Positions 8,453-16,430 of a stretch of DNA of 24,067 bases are shown here, piece by piece. The stretch spans positions 1 to 24,067 of the IMG/VR virus record IMGVR_UViG_3300024967_000008; one strand, given 5' to 3'. The notes beneath the pieces were generated by a model. The model was given only the letters and a program-made list of their open reading frames with translations, was not told the origin of the DNA and searched no databases. Origin of the DNA: a virus. The position numbers were made by a program, and so were the translations under genes. The number at the start of each line of letters is the position of its first letter. Position 1 is the stretch's first letter.

Positions 8453-8467
8453 TGCATCACTCCTTAA

Positions 8468-8479
8468 ATGTATATACAT
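8468..8479. promoter_or_regulatory. 12-base perfect palindrome upstream of a small gene
   Basis: ATGTATATACAT is an exact palindrome in the 36-base gap between two small genes, a few bases before the AAGGAG site of the downstream gene. It contains TATATA, so it could be part of a -10 element, an operator, or chance in an A+T-rich gap. No convincing -35 box is seen. Confidence 0.2.
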
Positions 8480-8488
8480 CAAAATAAA

Positions 8489-8701
8489 TTAGCGTTCCCA
8501 ACCTTCTGGGCGACCAACAAAGCCGCCTTCTTTTGGTTTTTCTGTCATCATCGGCATATCCCATTCGCGTTTTTCCACGGCTGGCTGTTCTGGAATAAAG
8601 CCTTTTTGCAGGTCAGTCATACTTGCACCGCCTAATGCACCATTAGTGCCGCCGGTCATGCCTGCATTAGATTGTGTCAATGTGTCTTTATCGTTTTTCA
8701 T
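8489..8701 (-). CDS. Small phage protein, unknown function
   Basis: This 70-aa protein begins MKNDKDTLTQSNAGMTGGTN. It has a Gly-rich first half and a Pro/Glu/Lys-rich second half containing KREWDMPMM and ending GRPEGWER. No family is recognised and no membrane segment is seen. The ATG overlaps the stop of the upstream methyltransferase/glycosyltransferase gene as ATGA, and AGAAGGA lies upstream, so it is translated as part of the same unit. The composition suggests a flexible protein. Confidence 0.65.
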   Translation of the reverse strand: MKNDKDTLTQSNAGMTGGTNGALGGASMTDLQKGFIPEQPAVEKREWDMPMMTEKPKEGGFVGRPEGWER

Positions 8702-10233
8702 GCGAGTATTCCTTCTAGGTTATAAAAAGCGTTCATCACCTGATCAACGCTGATATTAGCCTGGCACAAGGCCACGCCGGACGTACCATATTGCGTACAG
8801 GTGTCGAATGAGTAGTGCATCTGGTGGCATGGGTAACATGGTGTATGTTCAGGTTCTAGCGCAATCGTATTTTCCCAATCACGGGTCAGGTTATGTGCTG
8901 AACTGTGTGATAACAATACAATCTTGCCGTTTGGTTCAAACGCTACGGCATTGAGTAGGCCAGTTTCCGATCCGATTACCATATCCGCGACCTGTGCGAA
9001 TGCCATTGATTCGCGCATTGTCCACGCACCGGCACGCTTCACCACTCTAGTTTCGCCTTCCCATCCTTGCTGTAGCATGATTTCATCCTTGCCGCCGACC
9101 AGCACCACTTTTAAATCAGGATATTGCAACAATAGTTTGGCAATCACTTCATCCATCCACGGATAAACTTTGTGAATAGCTGACCCGGATAATGACCATA
9201 AAACAACATAACCGCCTAAGACTTCATACTGTTTCTTAGCCCATGCTATTTCGTCATCAGTCGCATAAAATAATTGGTCATGCGTTGCGTGATTCAAATC
9301 GGCTATATCGTGTTGGAACTGTAAATAGTTGCAGTCTAAATACTTGTGGCGCATTTCCTGCGACCAGTTGAATTGTGTCGTATTTGGCAAGGCCAATAAA
9401 CTACGCTCTACCGATTCAGAAAGGTTCACAAACTTGTCATACTTTTTGGCAAGGTGCGCCCAAAACTGGCCTAATTCATGGTTTGGCACTTGGTCATTGC
9501 CTTGCACCACGAACTTATCTATATGCGGATCATGCTTGGTCACTTCATAACCCTGTGCTGCGGTATAGAATGTGACGTGATAGCCTAGTCGTTTTAGTCC
9601 GGCAATCACACTGGATGCCTGAATTGCATCACCGAAAGCGCCATAGCGGACGACTGCGGCTTTTAATCTAGCCTGTTTAGATAATTCAATGACTTTACTA
9701 AAGTCACCTTTACCTTGACCACCTTTTTTATAAACCTGAAAAAAGCTATATTCATTACCGGCATTGCGTTCTTCATTAACTAACAAAGACCAGTTACCAG
9801 TAAGTTTTAGCATAGCCTTTTTAATATCTACCGGCATAAAGTCGTTTTTATGATCTGGGTTAGCGCCAGGCTGTCCAATATTCGGGTAATACTCTTTATG
9901 CGGCAGGTACAGGATTAAATAGCCGCCATGTTTAATCACGCGCCACCATTCTTTCAGTGCCGCCTCGTAATCAGAAATATGTTCAAGCAAATGCGAACTA
10001 AAAATGAAGTCCATGCTGTTATCAGCAAAAATGCTCAAATCCTCGCAAGTATCTACCATTACATCGACACCCTGCTTGCCCCAATGATGCCCGTTATCGA
10101 CACCGATAAAATGCGGAAAGGTTTTGAATAGACCGCAACCTAAATCGAGGCCACGTCCTGCGGTGTATTCCACAATATCCCATTTCACTTTTGCAGCTTC
10201 ATTGCCCTGCGGTGAATTTATATCCCAGACCAT
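8698..10233 (-). CDS. Methyltransferase / GT9-like glycosyltransferase fusion
   Basis: This 511-aa protein has two enzyme-like halves. Residues about 20-170 form a class I SAM-dependent methyltransferase: LDLGCG (29-34) is the SAM-binding loop, IGVDN follows, and SSHLLEHI (79-86) and WWRVIKHGGYLILYLP match the type-11 family pattern. After a Gly-rich linker (GGQGKG, 171-176) comes a GT9/heptosyltransferase-like half. VVRYGAFGDAIQASSVIAGL (194-213) resembles the N-terminal donor/acceptor loop, and VIGSETGLLNAVAFEPNGK (419-437) the family's nucleotide-sugar site. A cysteine cluster, CYPC...DTC, lies at 466-479. It starts two bases after the TylF-type gene. The target could be a virion protein, a glycan or a host surface sugar. 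The substrate is unknown. Confidence 0.82.
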   Translation of the reverse strand: MVWDINSPQGNEAAKVKWDIVEYTAGRGLDLGCGLFKTFPHFIGVDNGHHWGKQGVDVMVDTCEDLSIFADNSMDFIFSSHLLEHISDYEAALKEWWRVIKHGGYLILYLPHKEYYPNIGQPGANPDHKNDFMPVDIKKAMLKLTGNWSLLVNEERNAGNEYSFFQVYKKGGQGKGDFSKVIELSKQARLKAAVVRYGAFGDAIQASSVIAGLKRLGYHVTFYTAAQGYEVTKHDPHIDKFVVQGNDQVPNHELGQFWAHLAKKYDKFVNLSESVERSLLALPNTTQFNWSQEMRHKYLDCNYLQFQHDIADLNHATHDQLFYATDDEIAWAKKQYEVLGGYVVLWSLSGSAIHKVYPWMDEVIAKLLLQYPDLKVVLVGGKDEIMLQQGWEGETRVVKRAGAWTMRESMAFAQVADMVIGSETGLLNAVAFEPNGKIVLLSHSSAHNLTRDWENTIALEPEHTPCYPCHQMHYSFDTCTQYGTSGVALCQANISVDQVMNAFYNLEGILA

Positions 10234-10235
10234 GA

Positions 10236-10763
10236 TTAGAACCTCACCATTGCTTTAGCGTACTGGTCAGTGACCACCCTGTCACCAAAGGCTTCATCTA
10301 CTGCCCTATTCGCGGCAGGTAGGCAATTATAATCATCGAACCACATCACGCCGCCTGCGACCATTAACGGGCTGAATAGGCGTATGGCGCTGGCATAGCT
10401 TTGATACTGGTCTGCGTCTATGTGTAAAAATGCTATGTTCGGTAAACTTTCCGGCATGGTGTCTGGAAAAATCCCCACATGAAACACGGCGCTTGGAATC
10501 AGATCGCGCACGGCCTGTTCATTAGTATCGGCAAAGTCACCGACTAAGTGACTATCCCCATCCTGCCGGTACGGAATACCGGTAAACGTATCGAATAAAT
10601 GTAATTCTCTATGCTGTGCGCTTGCAACTTCTGCCAGTTTTAGCGCAGAACCGCCACGATATACACCAAACTCCACAAAGATACCTTCCGGTGTCTGTGC
10701 TGCCACTGCGCACATTTGCGCTATGGTGTTAGGGTCAATTAAAGAATTAGAGTTATGCGACAT
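10236..10763 (-). CDS. TylF-type class I SAM-dependent methyltransferase
   Basis: This 175-aa protein matches the pattern of the TylF/MycF (macrocin O-methyltransferase) family. FVEFGVYRGGSALKLAE (29-45) is the SAM-binding loop, LHLFDTFTGIP (54-64) the second motif, FLHIDADQYQSYASAI (112-127) holds the metal-binding acidic residues, and GGVMWFDDYN (137-146) is the conserved WFDDY segment. Family members usually O-methylate sugars and need a divalent metal. At 175 residues it is shorter than many members and lacks a lid extension. AAGGA precedes the ATG, and a terminator hairpin lies just upstream. It is followed two bases later by the methyltransferase/GT9 fusion, so the two likely act on one glycan. 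That link is inference. Confidence 0.85.
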   Translation of the reverse strand: MSHNSNSLIDPNTIAQMCAVAAQTPEGIFVEFGVYRGGSALKLAEVASAQHRELHLFDTFTGIPYRQDGDSHLVGDFADTNEQAVRDLIPSAVFHVGIFPDTMPESLPNIAFLHIDADQYQSYASAIRLFSPLMVAGGVMWFDDYNCLPAANRAVDEAFGDRVVTDQYAKAMVRF

Positions 10764-10773
10764 ACGAATCCTT

Positions 10774-10800
10774 AAAATAAGGGGCGTAATTGCCCCTTAT
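10774..10800 (-). terminator. Strong hairpin, probable bidirectional terminator
   Basis: A perfect 9-base stem, ATAAGGGGC with GCCCCTTAT, closes a 6-base loop. On the minus strand it is followed by TTTT, which adds to the T bases at the end of the stem; on the plus strand CTTTT follows. It lies between the small beta-rich head gene and the TylF-type gene, ending about 10 bases before the start codon of the latter, so only the ribosome site AAGGA fits in between. Confidence 0.8.
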
Positions 10801-10818
10801 CTTTTAACTATGTCAGCG

Positions 10819-11202
10819 TTAAGCTGTCAAGTCTGCACCGGCTACCACGTAAGTTTCTACTGCCACTGATGTTGCCTGTGTTGCGTCAGTGCCATGTGCC
10901 ACCCAGAACTGATCACCTTGCGCCAGGGTAATATCCAGCGCATTGTTTTTAGGTGTAATGGCTGCAGAAGTAATTGCAGACAAGGTTGCCGTTGCGGTTG
11001 CTGTACCGCTCTTAGTGTAAAGCAACGGTTGAGTAGCGGAAGTGCCAGCTACATTAGGCACAACGGTTACAGATTTAATTTTCTGCGCTGTGAAAGCCGC
11101 AAACTTTTCAGAAACGCCATTTGCGCCTGCTGCAATACCAGATGAATAAACAACCGGTACTTGGTAGGCCGCATGGTCGTAGGCTTTGTTTTTTACTGTC
11201 AT
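10819..11202 (-). CDS. Small beta-rich head protein, possible capsid decoration
   Basis: This 127-aa protein starts MTVKNKAYDHAAYQVPVVYS with AAAGGAAA upstream. It is rich in Ala, Thr and Val, with alternating residues typical of a beta sandwich (KIKSVTVVPNVAG, NALDITLAQGDQFWV). No enzyme or membrane feature is present. It lies directly after the major capsid gene, separated by a UUCG terminator. A small beta-rich gene in this place is often a capsid decoration or head-stabilising protein. That role is inferred from position and fold pattern; the family is not recognised. Confidence 0.7.
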   Translation of the reverse strand: MTVKNKAYDHAAYQVPVVYSSGIAAGANGVSEKFAAFTAQKIKSVTVVPNVAGTSATQPLLYTKSGTATATATLSAITSAAITPKNNALDITLAQGDQFWVAHGTDATQATSVAVETYVVAGADLTA

Positions 11203-11280
11203 TTCAGTTTCCTTTATCCTGCACGCCTCTCATGCAGAAAGTTATTTGGCAGCGCGAGTAGGCACGATAAGCCAAGAATG

Positions 11281-11302
11281 AAAAAACCGCCCGAAGGCGG
11301 TT
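11281..11302 (-). terminator. Terminator with cUUCGg tetraloop after major capsid gene
   Basis: On the minus strand AACCGCC-TTCG-GGCGGTT is followed by TTTT. The loop is the unusually stable C(UUCG)G tetraloop. It begins six bases after the major capsid stop and would limit read-through, or protect the 3' end of the abundant capsid message. Confidence 0.9.
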
Positions 11303-11307
11303 AATTA

Positions 11308-12255
11308 CTAAGAGATTGAACCCCATTTCACGATACGGGCTTGTGCTGCTTCGGTATGCACCAGACCGAAGCCACCAAGGTAGTACCATGCCACGCCTTT
11401 TGAGCGACCATAATCAGAAGGGATTTTGCCGCGGATTTCTTCCGGTACAGCAATACCTTCTGCAACGGTATCTTCACCGAAGAAGTACGCCCAATTTGAC
11501 AAGCCATTTGACCAAGTTTCCTTGGCAATATTGGTTTGCTCAACGAAGCGCACGCCTTCATAGCGACCAATCTCACCGTTCATGATCATGGTGAAGCCGG
11601 TTTCAACGTATTGATGTACGGCTTCCAAATCATTTTTAACAGTGCGGAAGGTTGATGGATGACCAAGTGCAAAGTAATCATCGTTTTGGTAAGGTGGAAT
11701 GTTGCGTTCCTTCATTACGTCCACGATCGCTTTGATGTGGTTTTTACCCATCGCTACGTTGTTGACGCCTGGCGCTGTGCCGTTAGTTGCCAAAGTCACG
11801 GCAGTTGTTGAGTTGCCTGATGTTGGTGTTACCACCAATGGGGTCAAGTCAAACTGCGCGTGTGCAGCAGTATCGAATGCTTTTTTAGCATCGTTTTTCA
11901 GCACTTTGTTGATCACTTCTTTCACTGGATGCTCTGACAAGTCATCCAATTTGCCGCTATAAGGCACGCTATTACCGTATTCTGTAATAGTCAAAGTACC
12001 TTGAGTGATCGTGAAGTTGGTTTCAGGCATAGTTTCAGTTTCAGTCAATGCGCCACCTTGAGTAGCTACATCGCTGTAAACGTTCCAATGGAACTTGTCG
12101 CCCTTGCCTTTACCTTGTTGTGTTGCGTCTTTTGCATCGCAAAATTGACGGAATTTCACCATTGGTTGTACGGCATTGCGCAAAACCTTTGATAAATTGA
12201 GTGAGTACATATACCCACCAAGGGTATTCGTACCCCATACTTGTTGACCTGCCAT
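11308..12255 (-). CDS. Major capsid protein, N4-gp56 family type
   Basis: This 315-aa protein forms the capsid shell. It starts MAGQQVWGTN with GGAG eight bases before the ATG. The segment SKVLRNAVQPMVKFRQFCDA (22-41), then FHWNVYSDVATQGG, TETETMPETN, ITQGTLTITEYGN and YSGKLDDLSEHPVKEVI match the pattern I know from the N4-gp56 group of HK97-fold capsid proteins. The length is that of a compact member without a large insertion. It follows the scaffold gene and precedes a UUCG terminator, the usual setting for the most highly expressed late gene. The call rests on the N-terminal pattern, length and gene order together. Confidence 0.92.
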   Translation of the reverse strand: MAGQQVWGTNTLGGYMYSLNLSKVLRNAVQPMVKFRQFCDAKDATQQGKGKGDKFHWNVYSDVATQGGALTETETMPETNFTITQGTLTITEYGNSVPYSGKLDDLSEHPVKEVINKVLKNDAKKAFDTAAHAQFDLTPLVVTPTSGNSTTAVTLATNGTAPGVNNVAMGKNHIKAIVDVMKERNIPPYQNDDYFALGHPSTFRTVKNDLEAVHQYVETGFTMIMNGEIGRYEGVRFVEQTNIAKETWSNGLSNWAYFFGEDTVAEGIAVPEEIRGKIPSDYGRSKGVAWYYLGGFGLVHTEAAQARIVKWGSIS

Positions 12256-12280
12256 GATTAATACTCCTTATTGATATTGT

Positions 12281-13240
12281 TTAAACGGGTAAGCCACGGG
12301 CTTCGCGCATATTCCGAATTACATCGGAAGCATTGGCTTCGCCATCGGTAGCTGTTTCAGGCACACTTGTTTTCTGACTAGCGGCTGGCACATGATCAAG
12401 GGCGGCTTTACGGGCTTCCCTGTCATTGCTTGTTACCGTTACGCCTTTGGCTTTAAGCCATTCGCGTGTGGTATCGCCTGCATAGGTCAAGGCTTCATCC
12501 AGCGTCTTACCGTCACGCAACGCTTGTGCGCGATAGGTATCTGCCATGTGAACCAAGAACGGGTCAGTCACAACGTCCTGGTAATCGTTGATAAAAGCCT
12601 GCATTGCCACGTCATCCTGCATCTTCTGACGCGCACGCTCGGCTACTTGGTCAATGTCAAGTTGTGGTTGCGGAATAGCCTGTTGACGTTCCCCCAATAA
12701 CTTTTTCACTGCCTCTCTGGTTTTTTCTTCATCGCCTTCGTACAAGGCACTAACTAACTCATTCGCTTGATCGTCCAGTGAGGATGGATTAGCAGTTTGG
12801 TTGTTAGGAATTGCACTTAATGCTTCTTCTCGTTGGCGTAATTCAGCTTCTTGCCGTTCGAGTTCTGCGCTTCTTCGGGCGACTTCATCCAGCCGTTTTG
12901 AGGCGGCTGCGTCCTTTTGATAAATCTTGAGCGCTTCTGCCGCTGACAGAATTTGCTCTTGACCATCAATCTTGGTGCGCACCTGATAACTGGCGAGTTC
13001 ATCCTCGGTCAGTACGTGTGGTGCGCTGGTATTCGTTGCGGCAGGCTCTGGCTCTGCGGCTGGTTTTGGTTCTGCTTTTGGTTCGGCTAGTCCTTGTTCG
13101 GCTAACTCGGCTTGGATCACTTCATGATTGTTATTTGCGAGTTGTTCCATGAAGTCATAACGGGGATTGTGTGAAGCCTGCACCCCTGTTTCTGTTTCGT
13201 TTTCCAACACGCCCGATTGGGTAGCGTTATTTTTAGCCAT
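12281..13240 (-). CDS. Scaffolding protein for head assembly
   Basis: This 319-aa protein is acidic and helical. I start it at MAKNNATQSGVLENETETG, with GGAG upstream. The frame opens 16 codons earlier, but that part would include a terminator stem. Residues about 50-75 are Ala/Pro/Glu-rich. A segment QVRTKIDGQEQILSAAEALK is followed by a coiled-coil-like stretch (RRSAELERQEAELRQREEAL), then a helical zone and a flexible end that finishes VIRNMREARGLPV. Such charged, helical proteins directly upstream of the major capsid gene act as internal scaffolds that leave the prohead. There is no protease motif in it or next to it, so removal would not depend on a protease encoded here. Gene order supports the call strongly. 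Confidence 0.85.
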   Translation of the reverse strand: MAKNNATQSGVLENETETGVQASHNPRYDFMEQLANNNHEVIQAELAEQGLAEPKAEPKPAAEPEPAATNTSAPHVLTEDELASYQVRTKIDGQEQILSAAEALKIYQKDAAASKRLDEVARRSAELERQEAELRQREEALSAIPNNQTANPSSLDDQANELVSALYEGDEEKTREAVKKLLGERQQAIPQPQLDIDQVAERARQKMQDDVAMQAFINDYQDVVTDPFLVHMADTYRAQALRDGKTLDEALTYAGDTTREWLKAKGVTVTSNDREARKAALDHVPAASQKTSVPETATDGEANASDVIRNMREARGLPV

Positions 13241-13253
13241 TGCTTTACTCCAT

Positions 13254-13280
13254 AAAAAAAGCCACCGGTTAAGGTGGCTT
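13254..13280 (-). terminator. Intrinsic terminator between small helical gene and scaffold
   Basis: On the minus strand AAGCCACC pairs with GGTGGCTT around a 6-base loop (TTAACC) and is followed by five more T, giving a run of seven. It ends 13 bases before the scaffold start codon, so no promoter fits in between. Confidence 0.85.
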
Positions 13281-13306
13281 GGTTGCAACGTAGCTGAATG
13301 CTGCGT

Positions 13307-13597
13307 TTATTCGTTTCTGCTCATTTGGTCTAGTTGTTCTTCACTGGATTGGCCTACAATCAAGGCTTCCTGCAGCCATAATTCAAAGTTTTCTGAACGG
13401 GCGATAATGCTTTGCAAGGTTCTAATGCGCTCGGTCTGTGTCGGGTCTATGCCTTTCAGTTCACCAATGGCTTGAATGGCATCATCTGCGGCACGCCCTA
13501 ACAGGTATTTACCCAAGTCAGAATTAAAGAAGGCTTCAACATCAAAGCCCAAAGCGATTTTCTTTTGAATCTCGTTTAGTTCCTGTTGGTTATTCAT
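13307..13597 (-). CDS. Small helical phage protein between portal and scaffold
   Basis: This 96-aa protein starts MNNQQELNEIQKKIALGFDV. It is mostly helical by composition and contains the segment FFNSDLGKYLLGRAADDAIQ. No enzyme motif, signal peptide or membrane segment is seen, and I do not name a family. Its ATG overlaps the portal stop as ATGA, so it is translationally coupled to the portal. A terminator lies between it and the scaffold gene. A role in portal or head assembly is possible from position only. Confidence 0.75.
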   Translation of the reverse strand: MNNQQELNEIQKKIALGFDVEAFFNSDLGKYLLGRAADDAIQAIGELKGIDPTQTERIRTLQSIIARSENFELWLQEALIVGQSSEEQLDQMSRNE

Positions 13598-16428
13598 CTG
13601 CGTTTGGTTTCCATTGAAGTATCAGGTGGTGGTTGCAAGGCTTCGTGTAAAGCATTGGTTGCCGGTGTTGATACCGCTTCCTGTACTTTCTGCTGAAAGG
13701 TCTTTTTAGGTTGTTTTGGCTGTGCGGCTTCACGTTGTTGGCGCTCTTGTTCTGCCGCACGCGCTTTTGCACCGGTCATCAGTTCATGCAGGCCATCTTT
13801 AAGGCCTTGCACAATGCCGCCATCTGCAAATTGCTGTACACCTTCTGCTTCTGGCGCTTCTTCACCGCCTTGCATCTGTCTAAGCAGTAAGCCTAGTTCA
13901 TTCAGTTTATTCAGCGTATCTTCACCAAGTAAGGCCATTGCCTCTACGTTCAGCACGCCTTCGCCTGCGGTTGCCATAACCGGTACATTATCAGCGGTAG
14001 TGGTTGGGCTTACGCCTTGCACCGCACCACCATCCGCTTTGGCCTGTAATGGATTAGCGTATTGCTGTTCTTGCTGCAGGTGTAATTGCTGCGCAAAAGT
14101 ATCGGCATTCATTGGATTGTCAAATTTGCCTAAGTGCTGACCGGTCTTAACGTATTGCTGAATTGCCGCATCGTTATCGAGAATGCCGCTACCATCGCTA
14201 GCTACGGTTGGAATCAGCACTTCATACTGACCATCATTGAAACTCATGCTGCGTACTGTGCTGATAGAACCATCTGCATTCTTCACAATCGGGCGGTTAT
14301 TGAGGTCGATATTGCCAGGCTCAACAATGCCACCATCAGCTAACGCCTGCACCCCATCGGCTTCTGCTGTTTCAATGCCGGTCATCGGGCTAGTGGGCAC
14401 GGCTGGCTGTAATGGTGACGTGTTCTGGTTAATATCAGGCATTGGCGTACCCATTGCATTAGCCGGTACGTCTGTGGCTTGCACGCCGTCACCGGCAATC
14501 GGTGTCCAGCCTGCGCCTTTCAACACTTCATCAGCTACCGGTGCAACGGCTGGTGTTGCCGCTACAATCTGACCTGTTTGCATAGCGCTGAACTGTGTTT
14601 CCACGTTCTTGCTGACTTTCTGTGACTTGATATAGTCGGCTTCTGCCAGTAGTTTCGCTACGGTTGCATCACGCACTGCCGGATCAAGTTTCGCATCAAG
14701 TGCAGCCTGTAATTCCTGCAGTTTTTGTTCCATTTCAGCCACGCGAGGATCGCCATCATTCGCAGTAAAGAAGCGTTGACCGTCCTTGTAACCCAATTTA
14801 CCGAAGATTTCTTTGGTAATTTCCTCGATATTGACGCGATTACCGACACCAGACACCACAATTTCAGCCAGGGTGCGCATCCCCATCGTAAAGCGCTCGA
14901 ACTGTGCCTGCGGATTAGTAGAACCGACACCCACATTGACGCGCACCAGCATATTGCGCATGAGCATTTCATCGGTAATGTCGGCAATACCGTATTTTTC
15001 GTACAGTTTCGCCTTCGTTCCGGCAAAAATCAGGATGGTTTCATCAGTTTCATACTGTTGTTCCAGCATCACTAACTGTGTAATGACCTTTTCTGCCCAT
15101 GTTTCCACGAAGGTACGCAGTTGATACTCACTGATCTCGTTGGCGCTCTCGCTTAACAGGTTCATACCGCCTACGGTTTCATTCAGTTTGCGGTTAGACT
15201 GCACGCTTGAACCATTGAATGCACCGGCTAAGTCATCAAAGTCTAGGTTTAATCTATCCTGTTCCTGATAGCTAGAACTTGTCACGTCCGGCGTGTCTAA
15301 AACCTTCACGTCATCAATATCGTTCATCAAAGTGACGGATGACGGTACGTTTCTGGTCAGGCTGCGAATATCGACCTGCGCATTACGCTTGGCAAAGTAA
15401 CGTTTATTCATCGCAAACTTGACGTTATCAATACGCTGGTTGGCAATCTCGTTGATTTCAACCTGTAAATCATGCACCAATTCCACCGGCGCACTGGTAT
15501 AGACCTTATGCGATTCAATCAGGGCGCTACCCAATGCAAACGGGCGCTTGCCGTGCCAATACTGCTCGGATAATGGTACTGGCTTACTTAATACGTGTTC
15601 TGTGCCTAATGTGTAGTAGATATAGTCAATGCCATCGTCCTCGATCACATTGCAATGCACCCATACAATCTTGTATTCGCTTACATCGGTGTTGTTGTCA
15701 GTCGGATCAGTGCGGTTACTACCCTGGCGCGTCTGTCTGATGCTGTCATTACTCTGCTTGCTGCCTGCCATGATCTCGCTATCAGTCAATGGCTTCCATT
15801 TAGGCGCACCGGTCTTTTCATCCAGTGTCGTCATGCGTGCTTTTACGTCTTTGTAGTACATTGGAATCATCCACACCAGATACGGGCTGGTATTGATGGG
15901 GTCTGTCCAATCGGCTGCAGGGTCAAATCGGAAGTTCTCAATCGGGATTAGTTCAACACATGGCTGGTCGATACCGCGCTTTGCGTCATATTTCCAGTAT
16001 TGATGGGAAATCACCACGCCGGAAGTCATCGCGTCCTGATATGCACCAATCACAATCTGAAACCACGGAATAGTCTTGGTCAAACGATACTGCACCAGTT
16101 CCGCAATAATCTCTGAACTGGCTAAGTGTTTCGGGTCTGCGTCATTCTCTGCGGTGATAGACACCACGTCCTCATTGGAAAAGAATGCGGCAGCGGCAAT
16201 AGCTTCATTTTTGCGCACCATCGTCCGTGTTTTAGGACGAAATAGCTTACTGCGGCCTTTATACGAATCAGAATGGTATTTTGAGTTAGCAGGATGCTTA
16301 CCTTGCACTTGGCGCAGGTTAGCCTCGACTTGACTGCGGATATTGCTGTCAAAGTAACTGGTTGAACCGTCAAAGGCATCCCTCGCGCGTTTCAGCCATA
16401 TATCCTGTTTAATCTCTTGTTCAGCCAT
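13594..16428 (-). CDS. Large phage portal protein with C-terminal ADGG-repeat extension
   Basis: This 944-aa protein forms the ring through which DNA enters and leaves the head. The N-terminal part (SYKGRSKLFRPKTRTMVRKN, FFSNEDVVSITAENDADPKH) and the following mixed core to about residue 560 have the pattern of large P22/N4-like portals. A helical stretch covers about 560-610. The last 250 residues are unlike an ordinary portal. There are three ADGG motifs (near 697, 798 and 866), a module beginning NIDLNNRPIVKNADGSIST and reaching GKFDNPMNADTF (about 702-775), and NVPVMATAGEGVLNVEAM, then a basic tail. From memory these motifs are commoner in phage internal or ejection proteins. It starts two bases after the preceding stop and ends overlapping the next ATG. 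Confidence 0.88.
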   Translation of the reverse strand: MAEQEIKQDIWLKRARDAFDGSTSYFDSNIRSQVEANLRQVQGKHPANSKYHSDSYKGRSKLFRPKTRTMVRKNEAIAAAAFFSNEDVVSITAENDADPKHLASSEIIAELVQYRLTKTIPWFQIVIGAYQDAMTSGVVISHQYWKYDAKRGIDQPCVELIPIENFRFDPAADWTDPINTSPYLVWMIPMYYKDVKARMTTLDEKTGAPKWKPLTDSEIMAGSKQSNDSIRQTRQGSNRTDPTDNNTDVSEYKIVWVHCNVIEDDGIDYIYYTLGTEHVLSKPVPLSEQYWHGKRPFALGSALIESHKVYTSAPVELVHDLQVEINEIANQRIDNVKFAMNKRYFAKRNAQVDIRSLTRNVPSSVTLMNDIDDVKVLDTPDVTSSSYQEQDRLNLDFDDLAGAFNGSSVQSNRKLNETVGGMNLLSESANEISEYQLRTFVETWAEKVITQLVMLEQQYETDETILIFAGTKAKLYEKYGIADITDEMLMRNMLVRVNVGVGSTNPQAQFERFTMGMRTLAEIVVSGVGNRVNIEEITKEIFGKLGYKDGQRFFTANDGDPRVAEMEQKLQELQAALDAKLDPAVRDATVAKLLAEADYIKSQKVSKNVETQFSAMQTGQIVAATPAVAPVADEVLKGAGWTPIAGDGVQATDVPANAMGTPMPDINQNTSPLQPAVPTSPMTGIETAEADGVQALADGGIVEPGNIDLNNRPIVKNADGSISTVRSMSFNDGQYEVLIPTVASDGSGILDNDAAIQQYVKTGQHLGKFDNPMNADTFAQQLHLQQEQQYANPLQAKADGGAVQGVSPTTTADNVPVMATAGEGVLNVEAMALLGEDTLNKLNELGLLLRQMQGGEEAPEAEGVQQFADGGIVQGLKDGLHELMTGAKARAAEQERQQREAAQPKQPKKTFQQKVQEAVSTPATNALHEALQPPPDTSMETKRR

Positions 16429-16430
16429 TT

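Noticed and set aside
2487-11302. CRISPR-like array suggested by the four similar CCGCC/GGCGG hairpins
   Set aside because: The copies are thousands of bases apart, each at a gene boundary with a T-run, which is the pattern of terminators.
11204-11389. Minus-strand open frame of 61 codons after the capsid gene
   Set aside because: It crosses the UUCG terminator and the end of the capsid gene in another frame, with no ribosome site.
14658-15026. Minus-strand open frame of 122 codons within the portal
   Set aside because: Out-of-frame shadow of the portal gene, rich in Arg, Cys and Trp in a pattern not seen in real genes here.
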